Of a stretch of 6,747 nucleotides of DNA, positions 1 to 4,838 are shown in pieces (within the stretch, counting starts at the first letter, position 1; every line of letters begins with the position of its first letter). Position numbers and translations under genes: made by a program. The notes beneath the pieces were generated by a model. It did no database searches and had not been told where the DNA came from. It saw nothing but the letters and a program-made list of their open reading frames with translations. This DNA comes from an uncultured Ruminococcus sp. (GTDB taxonomy: Bacteria; Bacillota; Clostridia; Oscillospirales; CAG-272). The stretch spans positions 1-6,747 of the forward strand of contig CACYZS010000064.1 of the NCBI GenBank assembly GCA_902778985.1. The letters run 5' to 3'.

Positions 1-178
1 CGGTCATATTTCCGGTCCGCCCGGTGCGGGGAACGCGTACGGCGGGTTTCTTTGCGCCCGCGATCTTGGCTTTGATCTCGTAGGGGATCTTTTCTTTGCG
101 CAAAGTCGACCAGACATTTGCCGCGGCTTCGGCGCTCGGCTCCCGGCAGAGTACGGCGCGGTTGAAAACGGTGATCAT
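1..178 (-). CDS. Small DUF2007-like protein, N-terminal part (runs off the window)
   Basis: This reading frame starts at ATG 178 and is still open at base 1, giving 59 codons that begin MITVFNRAVLCREPS. A GAGGAAA ribosome site lies about 6 bases upstream of the ATG. The opening MITVFNR, the helix-like stretch with residues WSTLRKEKIPYEIK, and the later basic R-x-x-RTGR segment resemble small clostridial proteins of about 80 residues in the DUF2007 (putative signal-transducing protein) group. In those, a ferredoxin-like fold begins with MxTVFNRKEL and a conserved RARTG motif follows near residue 50. That comparison is from memory and the C-terminal half is missing, so the family call is tentative and no function should be assigned. 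It starts 39 bases after the stop of the two-span membrane protein gene, so it is probably the next gene of the same operon. Confidence 0.6.
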   Translation of the reverse strand, partial: MITVFNRAVLCREPSAEAAANVWSTLRKEKIPYEIKAKIAGAKKPAVRVPRTGRTGNMT

Positions 179-217
179 CGGTTTTTTCCTCGCTTTCTTA
201 TCGTCGCAAGTACCGTT

Positions 218-691
218 TTATAAGGGTTTATCGGGATCGTCAAGGCAGAGGACGATCCATACGTCCCATTTTTCGTCGTGACCGACCTCGACCGTTTTTC
301 CGGCATATTGGTCCAGCAGATTGACGCCGAACATACCCGCCGAGAAAACGCAGAGCGTCGTCACTTCGCGCTCTTCACCGCCGACCGAAACGGTGACGTT
401 GAACCCCACTCTCCGCAAAAACGTCGTCGAGGTCCCAACAAGTTCGACTTTCTGCACGTCGGAGAGAACGACGCGTCGGTAGTGCAGAAACATCACGAGG
501 CACCAGAGCGTCGGGGACGCTACAATCAGTCCGGCGAACACCGCAATGAACACGACGCCGCTTGCGTCGGAACCGGTCGATTTTACCGAGGCGATCAGCC
601 CCGCGAACAGAACGGCGTAGACCACGAACAGAAAACTGTAGATCAGCAGAAGGAATCTGTAAAAAACGTGCGCGGTATTCGTTTGCTTCAT
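218..691 (-). CDS. Two-span membrane protein with C-terminal soluble domain, function unknown
   Basis: The protein is 157 residues from ATG 691 (MKQTNTAHVFYRF). An ATG further upstream at 778 is in frame, but it would lie deep inside the methyltransferase gene. ATG 691 has a GGAG site 8 bases ahead and overlaps the methyltransferase stop as ATGA, so it is chosen. Residues about 12-34 and 46-69 are hydrophobic and form two membrane spans separated by a short polar loop (SVKSTGSDAS). Residues about 71-157 form a soluble, beta-rich tail, likely cytoplasmic, with strand-like segments (VVLSDVQKVELVG, GFNVTVSVGGEEREVT) and an ending rich in Asp and Trp (DEKWDVWIVLCLDD). I do not recognise a named family. 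Similar small membrane proteins of unknown function occur in Clostridia. The 4-base overlap suggests translation coupled to the methyltransferase. Confidence 0.75.
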   Translation of the reverse strand: MKQTNTAHVFYRFLLLIYSFLFVVYAVLFAGLIASVKSTGSDASGVVFIAVFAGLIVASPTLWCLVMFLHYRRVVLSDVQKVELVGTSTTFLRRVGFNVTVSVGGEEREVTTLCVFSAGMFGVNLLDQYAGKTVEVGHDEKWDVWIVLCLDDPDKPL

Positions 692-1473
692 CTGTTTTTC
701 TCCAGAATATCCAGGGTGTGGTTCGACGCGCCGACAAGATCCTGCCGCTCGCAGGTCGCAAAGTGGAAGTCCAGCCACTTTCGGAAGGTCTCGTCGTCCA
801 TTCCGTCGATCAACGCCCGGTGATATTGCGTCGCGCCGTCGGTGGCGACCAGTTTCAGCCGCTTCACCGGGATCTTTGCGTCCAGCGCGGCGATATCCTC
901 GGTGCGTACCAAGTCAAAAACCTCTTTGGGATCGCTCTTACAGTGCCAGTCGGGCGCCAGCAGATCGCTGTCCGTCACCTCGCGCAGGTTGTTATCGGCG
1001 AATGCGTATTGGATCACGGTCGCTTCGTTCATGCAGTAGGCGACCAGGATCCGCCCGCCGGGTTTGGTCACCCGCACCGCCTCGCGCAGGGCTTGCAGTT
1101 TGTCGGCTTCGGTATAGAGATGATACATCGGACCGAGCAGCATGGTCAGGTCAAACGCCCCGTCGGCAAGGAACGACAGGTCGAGCGCGTTCCCCAAAAC
1201 CGGGGTGATCCGCTCGGATCCGTCGAGTTTTGATTTCAGGATATCGAGGTTGTGCGCGACGAGTTCCACCGCCGTCACCCGATACCCCTCTTTTGCCAAG
1301 GTCACGCTGTAGCGTCCGGTCCCTGCACCCACCTCGAGGATCGCGGGATCGTCGACGTTCGCGATGCTCTCGCGGATATACTTCATCGTGGTCAGGTACT
1401 CGACCGACCCGTGTTTCGACGTCAGCCGCGCGTCTTCGTCTCTTGCGTTGTAGAATTCTTCAATGTAGTTCAT
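688..1473 (-). CDS. Class I SAM-dependent methyltransferase (substrate unknown)
   Basis: The protein is 261 residues from ATG 1473 (MNYIEEFYNA). This start has a GGAG site 6 bases upstream (1480-1483). ATGs at 1485 and 1494 are also in frame but lack a good site. The Rossmann-fold signature is clear. Motif I is LEVGAGTGRYSV at residues 47-58, which binds S-adenosylmethionine. The acidic E70 in VTAVEL should contact the ribose hydroxyls. The motif II/IV region is FDLTMLLGPMYHL at 107-119, and PGGRILVAY follows at 138-146. The C-terminal third (after residue 150) probably forms the substrate lid and ends in a conserved-looking SNHTLDILEK. The methyl acceptor cannot be read from sequence, so a small-molecule or protein target is possible. 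The stop overlaps the next gene by 4 bases (ATGA). Upstream, a short palindromic repeat reaches the ribosome site and could affect translation. Confidence 0.9.
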   Translation of the reverse strand: MNYIEEFYNARDEDARLTSKHGSVEYLTTMKYIRESIANVDDPAILEVGAGTGRYSVTLAKEGYRVTAVELVAHNLDILKSKLDGSERITPVLGNALDLSFLADGAFDLTMLLGPMYHLYTEADKLQALREAVRVTKPGGRILVAYCMNEATVIQYAFADNNLREVTDSDLLAPDWHCKSDPKEVFDLVRTEDIAALDAKIPVKRLKLVATDGATQYHRALIDGMDDETFRKWLDFHFATCERQDLVGASNHTLDILEKNR

Positions 1474-1481
1474 AGGGTTCT

Positions 1482-1521
1482 CCATTAGCCCCAACGGGCA
1501 TATCGCGCCCCGAAGGGATAT
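1482..1521. repeat. Short palindromic repeat fragment ahead of the methyltransferase gene
   Basis: On the plus strand this holds CCATTAG, then a hairpin GCCC-CAAC-GGGC (1488-1499), then ATATC (1500-1504) pairing with GATAT (1517-1521) around a small CCC-CGAA-GGG stem (1508-1517). The CCATTAGCCC...GGGC design matches the TTCATTAGCCC...GGGC unit at 6648-6669, so it looks like a degenerate member of the same dispersed family. It fills most of the 66-base gap between the lipoprotein and methyltransferase genes and touches the GGAG ribosome site at 1480-1483. Confidence 0.55.
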
Positions 1522-1539
1522 TTATCAACGAGCCGACGT

Positions 1540-2094
1540 TTAGCGAGGTAAACCCGCCTCTACGGCATCGATGATCGTCTTCCAATAATCACTCATTTCT
1601 TCCGACAGTTCCATATAGTATTCGCCTTTTTTCTCGGGTCCACTTCTTTCACCCATAGAGAGAACGAAGAAATACAGTTTGCCGCCGTACCGGTAGATAG
1701 ATACGTTTCTTTGGTCGTCTCCGAACACCGCCCTTACGTTAAACTCACTGTTAAGTATCTTTTCCCATTCTTCGGGCTGTTCGTCGCTATCGATTTTCAA
1801 ACAATCACATTTCAGCGGATCCTTTGAGCCGGTAATCGGTTCATACTGTGCGTGCTCTTGAAACAACCGAAGAAACATGTCTTTATCAAAAATGACTTCT
1901 GACTCTATACATTCTTCCATCCACTTGGCATCTTTTCCGATACGATATTCACACGTAATATCCCCGTCAATTTTGTCCAAAGAATAGTTGTCCTCGAAGA
2001 CAAGAACTCCTATTGCGCACCCTGCAAGGACAATCAGCAGGAAAAGTGATAAAGTGAAAAACGTTAGTCTTTCAAAAATAGCCGCTTTTTTCAA
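1540..2094 (-). CDS. Putative lipoprotein of unknown function (TTG start)
   Basis: The longest frame starts at ATG 2130, which has no convincing ribosome site. A TTG at 2094 lies 5 bases after a strong GGAGG (2100-2104) and gives a 184-residue protein beginning (M)KKAAIFERL. From this start the N-terminus is a good lipoprotein signal: two lysines, a hydrophobic run (LTFFTLSLFLLIV), then the lipobox LAGC with Cys26 as the lipidation site. The residues after the cysteine (AIGVLVF) are unusually hydrophobic, so an uncleaved membrane anchor is the alternative. The remaining roughly 150 residues are acidic, with five more cysteines or aromatic clusters but no motif I recognise. The strand-like VSIYRYGGKLYFFVL and the helical tail EEMSDYWKTIIDAVEAGL can be seen. 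The gene is visibly lower in GC than its neighbours (about 32-40% in several 60-base lines, against 60-70% in the peptidase gene), which may reflect transfer or lack of selection. Confidence 0.7.
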   Translation of the reverse strand: MKKAAIFERLTFFTLSLFLLIVLAGCAIGVLVFEDNYSLDKIDGDITCEYRIGKDAKWMEECIESEVIFDKDMFLRLFQEHAQYEPITGSKDPLKCDCLKIDSDEQPEEWEKILNSEFNVRAVFGDDQRNVSIYRYGGKLYFFVLSMGERSGPEKKGEYYMELSEEMSDYWKTIIDAVEAGLPR

Positions 2095-2099
2095 AATTT

Positions 2100-2104
2100 C
2101 CTCC
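2100..2104 (-). promoter_or_regulatory. Ribosome binding site that decides the TTG start of the lipoprotein gene
   Basis: The minus strand reads GGAGG here, 5 bases before TTG 2094. The upstream ATG at 2130 has only GGTC-like sequence before it. Choosing TTG also yields a proper lipoprotein signal peptide with two lysines at the N-terminus. Confidence 0.65.
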
Positions 2105-2149
2105 AAAAAGCAGTCAGACGTTGCATTCATGACCGCAGGTCATCTTTTT

Positions 2150-3103
2150 TCACCTTGCTCCGTTCGGCACGACGGACAGGATCTTTCCCGTTCCGACGAT
2201 CTTCGGTCCCTCGCGGATCGTGAACTCTGCCCCCTCGTTCAGGTTTTCGTAGAGAGCGAGAGAGTAGAGGGTGACGATTTCCGCCCGTCCGGGGGTATCG
2301 AATTCGTCGACGTCCGCCGACACAAACTCGATCCCGAGATAGTCTTTGGTTCCCTTGACGACGAGGTGCGGGCGGTAGGCGGCGCCGTTCAGGTCGGGGA
2401 AGACAGACCGTTTTTGACTGTCAAACGAACATTCGATCTCGTAGCGGCGGGCGAGTTTTCCTTTCAGGATCACCGTTTCCTTGTCCTCGTCCACTTCGAC
2501 GTTCAGATAATTCTTGAAATACCAAACGAACTCGTCGGCAAGCCGCTCGAGCGCCTCCCGATCCCCGTTTTTGATCCGGTTTCGTTTTTTGTCGTACAGA
2601 TATTGCAGTTGATATTTGACCGTGCGCGAGAGTTCGTCAAGCGCGTCCATCAGTTTGTCAGAAACGCCGGGGATCCCGTAAGAGGGGATCTCGGAGCGTT
2701 TTTTTCTTTTCGGGCGATAACCCATTTTCCGGTCTTCGATCGCGCAGGTGATATCGTTGTAAGCGATGCGGGCGACCATCGCCGTAAGCGAAACGATCAC
2801 GACGATCACAGCGCCGAGCGCCGTCGCACGTGCGATATCGTAGAAAAACGACAGCGTGAAAAGGATCGAAAAGATGATCAACTGAAGATAGGAAAAGAAG
2901 AAAAACACGACTTCCCAGATCGAATACCGTCCGAAGTGTTCCGGTTTGAAGTAGATCAGTTTACAAAGACCGCGCCGCCGTACGAGGCACCGCGTCTCGT
3001 AGTCGATCGAATAGGCACGGTTTCCGATCCACCAGACGGATATCTGCAGATAGGAAAATACTGCGAGCATTCCGATCAGGATAATGGATTGATCTGCGTT
3101 CAC
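2150..3103 (-). CDS. Three-span membrane protein with EF-Tu domain-III-like C-terminus
   Basis: The protein is 317 residues and starts with GTG at 3103. An AAGGAG site (3113-3118) lies 9 bases upstream, and the start overlaps the stop of the small ORF before it. Residues 6-25, 65-88 and about 93-115 are hydrophobic spans. A basic stretch (RPKRKKR, 130-136) follows the third and places the remaining about 185 residues in the cytoplasm. Residues about 145-200 look helical. Residues about 240-312 resemble the third beta-barrel domain of elongation factor Tu: AAYRPHLVVK matches the GYRPQF-type strand, and GAEFTIREGPKIVGTGKI matches the RFAIREGGRTVGAGVV-type signature near the EF-Tu C-terminus. 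No GTPase motifs are present, so it is not a translation factor. Stand-alone domains of this kind occur in uncharacterised bacterial proteins. The role is unknown; a ligand- or protein-binding role for the domain is a guess. Confidence 0.8.
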   Translation of the reverse strand: MNADQSIILIGMLAVFSYLQISVWWIGNRAYSIDYETRCLVRRRGLCKLIYFKPEHFGRYSIWEVVFFFFSYLQLIIFSILFTLSFFYDIARATALGAVIVVIVSLTAMVARIAYNDITCAIEDRKMGYRPKRKKRSEIPSYGIPGVSDKLMDALDELSRTVKYQLQYLYDKKRNRIKNGDREALERLADEFVWYFKNYLNVEVDEDKETVILKGKLARRYEIECSFDSQKRSVFPDLNGAAYRPHLVVKGTKDYLGIEFVSADVDEFDTPGRAEIVTLYSLALYENLNEGAEFTIREGPKIVGTGKILSVVPNGAR

Positions 3104-3213
3104 AACGGGTTTCTCCTTTTTGTAATTTGACAGTTCGGAGTAATCTGCGCAACGACGATCTCGACCAAATTGCCGATCAAAAACCAGGTCAGCATCAGAA
3201 CGGTGAATCTCAT
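3100..3213 (-). CDS. Small single-span membrane peptide (37 residues)
   Basis: This short frame runs from ATG 3213 to TGA 3100 and encodes 37 residues beginning MRFTVLMLTWFLIGNLVE. Three things support it as real. A near-perfect GGGAGGG ribosome site (3220-3226) lies 6 bases ahead of the ATG. A single hydrophobic segment covers residues 3-22. Its stop codon overlaps the GTG start of the following gene by 4 bases (GTGA), the classic arrangement for translational coupling. The tail is polar and basic (residues 29-37 include KRR), so the C-terminus probably stays in the cytoplasm. A longer frame continues upstream in phase through the repeat island into rlmD antisense-frame sequence; that part is a shadow. 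It could be a small partner subunit of the membrane protein encoded next, or only a leader peptide that sets its translation. No family is recognised. Confidence 0.6.
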   Translation of the reverse strand: MRFTVLMLTWFLIGNLVEIVVAQITPNCQITKRRNPL

Positions 3214-3219
3214 CGTTTT

Positions 3220-3226
3220 CCCTCCC
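3220..3226 (-). promoter_or_regulatory. Strong ribosome binding site of the 37-residue ORF
   Basis: GGGAGGG on the minus strand lies 6 bases before ATG 3213. It is among the strongest Shine-Dalgarno matches in the window and is the main reason for calling so short a gene. It sits just downstream of the repeat island in the direction of transcription. Confidence 0.65.
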
Positions 3227-3243
3227 GGAAGCGTTGGAATAAA

Positions 3244-3342
3244 TGAATTGACGCTCCGCGTCATGAATTCTCGCCGTCTGCGACGGCTCCGTGAATTGAA
3301 CGGCTTTGCCGTTCGTGAATTCTCGCTTCGCTCCGTGAATTG
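3244..3342. repeat. Tandem array of small palindromes joined by TGAATT linkers
   Basis: Two imperfect copies of a 44-48 base unit begin with TGAATTG at 3244 and 3292, and a third TGAATTG starts at 3336. Each copy holds one palindrome, a central TGAATTCTCGC, a second palindrome and a closing TCCG. The stems are GACGC-TCC-GCGTC (3250-3262), GCCGTC-TGC-GACGGC (3273-3287) and GAACGGC-TTT-GCCGTTC (3298-3314), with a minimal GC-TTC-GC in the last. The linkers are kept almost exactly while the stem sequences differ yet stay self-complementary. No transposase is nearby. I see no T-run after any stem, so it is not a standard intrinsic terminator. Confidence 0.8.
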
Positions 3343-3442
3343 AATTGCGCCTTCATGCCCCGCAGGGCAATTCATGCGCCCTGCCCATCCCCCTCGAATC
3401 GCGTCCGCGATTCGGCGGGAACCCCGGGGGCGGCGCAATTCA
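3341..3442. repeat. 11-bp inverted repeat enclosing nested hairpins, abutting the rlmD stop
   Basis: TGAATTGCGCC (3341-3351) and GGCGCAATTCA (3432-3442) are perfect reverse complements about 80 bases apart. Between them lie TGCCC-CGCA-GGGCA (3356-3369), a 9-bp stem CGAATCGCG/CGCGATTCG (3395-3414, with a 2-base gap at the centre), and the palindrome CCCCGGGG (3422-3429). The right arm contains the rlmD stop codon (3440-3442). This looks like a compact non-coding element continuing the TGAATT array, possibly a miniature repeat of its own. Confidence 0.65.
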
Positions 3443-4819
3443 TTGTCGAAACAGTCGGCAGACTGTTTCGACGTGCGCCGTGCGCGGGAACAGGTCGACG
3501 GGGGTGATCTCCGAGAAGACGTAGCCCCGGCTCGCAAGGAACGCCACGTCGCGCGCGAGCGTTTCGGGGTTGCAGGAGATATAGACGATCTTCGGGATCT
3601 TCTTCTTTGACAGGAACGCGAGCAGTTTTTCGTCGCAGCCCTTGCGCGGGGGATCGAGAACCACGGCGTCGGGGGAGAGCGGTTCGCCGAGGGCGGCTTC
3701 CGCGCCGGAGAGCAGTTTTTCGGTATCGGTCGCGTCGCCCGCAAAGAAGGCGGCGTTCGTGATCCCGTTCGCGCGGGCGTTTTCGTTTGCGCACCGCACC
3801 GCGTCGGGCACGATCTCGATCCCGATCACGCGTCCTACCGCGTCCGCCATTGAAAGCCCGATGCTCCCGACGCCGCAGAACAGATCAAGCAGGGTCTCGT
3901 CGCCTTTGAAGTCCGCGATCTCCTTCGCTTTCCCGTACAGCCGCTCGGCGGCGTCGCGGTTGACCTGATAGAACGAGGCGGCGGAAAACGAGAGTTCCAC
4001 GCCGGAGAGGGTGTCGGTGATCCCGTCCTTGCCCCAGAGCGTTCGGTATTCGTCGCCGCAGATGACGTTGGTTTTCTCGCGGTTGTAATTGACGCCGATC
4101 CCGACAAGGGCGGGGAAGCGGGCGGTCAGTTCCCGGATCACCTCGTCCGCGTGCGGGAGCGCGTCGCCGTTCAGAACGAAGGTCAAAAGGACCTCTTTTT
4201 CCTCTTTCGAGGAACGGAGATAGATATGCCGGAGCAGTCCCGTGTGCGTTTCTTCGTCGTAGGGCGCGATCTTGTATTGTCTGATCTGTCGGGCGATCTC
4301 GTCGAGGATCTCGCCGAACAGAGCCGGCTGCAGGGGGCAGCGCCGCGCGTCGGTCACGCGGTGACTTTTCGGGGCGAAAAAGCCGATCACCGGTTCGTCC
4401 GAGGTCCCGGTCACGGGGTATTGCGCCTTGTTGCGGTAGCCCTCGGTTTTCCCGGTCGAGAGGACAGGCGCCACCTTCGCGTCGGGCAGTCCCGCCCGCC
4501 GGAACGCCGCGAGCACCGTGCCGCGTTTCAGTTCCAGTTCGTGCGCGTACGTGATCGCGCGATAGGCGCACCCGCCGCACCCGCGCGCGGGGCAGGGGTC
4601 GGGGACGGGAAGACGGTGGGGCGAGGGGGTGAGGATCGTTTCAAGCCGCCCGACGGCGTAGTTCTTCGCGATCTTGATGATCTTCACCGTCACGCGGTCG
4701 AGATCGACCGCCCCGGCAACGAACACGACCAGATCCCCGATCCGTCCCACCCCGTAGCCGAGGTTGTTCAGATCGGTGACGTCGATGTCATAGATCGCGT
4801 TCTTCTTGATGCCGTCCAT
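3440..4819 (-). CDS. rlmD: 23S rRNA (uracil-5-)-methyltransferase, RlmD/RumA family
   Basis: A 459-residue enzyme expected to methylate C5 of a uracil in 23S rRNA (U1939 in E. coli numbering; Gram-positive relatives may modify U747 as well). Start ATG 4819 (MDGIKKNAIYDIDV) is chosen because an AAGG site precedes it by 6 bases and the earlier ATG at 4882 lies inside the peptidase gene. An N-terminal TRAM RNA-binding domain covers about residues 5-62. Four cysteines suited to a 4Fe-4S cluster are C76, C81, C84 (CPARGCGGC) and C161 (RRCPLQ). The catalytic domain shows FYQVN (283-287), the SAM motif LLDLFCGVGSIGL (310-322), DPPRKG (389-394), the nucleophile C416 in YISCNP, and the base E451 in HVET. 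The first cysteine spacing is x4 rather than the x5 of E. coli RumA. It follows the peptidase gene by 19 bases. The final codons form a 12-bp hairpin. Confidence 0.93.
   Translation of the reverse strand: MDGIKKNAIYDIDVTDLNNLGYGVGRIGDLVVFVAGAVDLDRVTVKIIKIAKNYAVGRLETILTPSPHRLPVPDPCPARGCGGCAYRAITYAHELELKRGTVLAAFRRAGLPDAKVAPVLSTGKTEGYRNKAQYPVTGTSDEPVIGFFAPKSHRVTDARRCPLQPALFGEILDEIARQIRQYKIAPYDEETHTGLLRHIYLRSSKEEKEVLLTFVLNGDALPHADEVIRELTARFPALVGIGVNYNREKTNVICGDEYRTLWGKDGITDTLSGVELSFSAASFYQVNRDAAERLYGKAKEIADFKGDETLLDLFCGVGSIGLSMADAVGRVIGIEIVPDAVRCANENARANGITNAAFFAGDATDTEKLLSGAEAALGEPLSPDAVVLDPPRKGCDEKLLAFLSKKKIPKIVYISCNPETLARDVAFLASRGYVFSEITPVDLFPRTAHVETVCRLFRQ
3445..3472 (-). repeat. Perfect 12-bp hairpin within the last codons of rlmD
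   Basis: On the minus strand GTCGAAACAGTC (3472-3461) is followed by a 4-base loop TGCC and the exact reverse complement GACTGTTTCGAC (3456-3445). It encodes VETVCRLFR, including the catalytic HVET glutamate, two codons before the stop. No U-run follows, so it is not a classic terminator. It may protect the transcript 3' end or slow terminating ribosomes. Confidence 0.75.
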
Positions 4820-4838
4820 GTTTGCCTTCCGTTGGTTT

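Noticed and set aside
1988..3130. Plus-strand open frame of 380 codons
   Set aside because: Antisense to the membrane protein and lipoprotein genes; rich in Arg, Asp and His with no recognisable domain and no strong ribosome site judged convincing.
3244..3342. CRISPR array
   Set aside because: The repeated parts are short linkers around palindromes at irregular 20-28 base spacing; the intervening sequences are self-complementary rather than unique spacers, and no cas gene is present.
3232..3443. Intrinsic terminator for the peptidase-rlmD unit
   Set aside because: Many stems are present, but none is followed by a run of Ts on the minus strand, so a rho-independent terminator cannot be supported.
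3214..3744. Upstream extension of the 37-residue ORF to a 214-residue protein
   Set aside because: The extension runs through the palindrome island and out of frame through rlmD, giving Arg/Ser/Pro-rich sequence. Only the final 37 codons have a ribosome site and gene-like composition.
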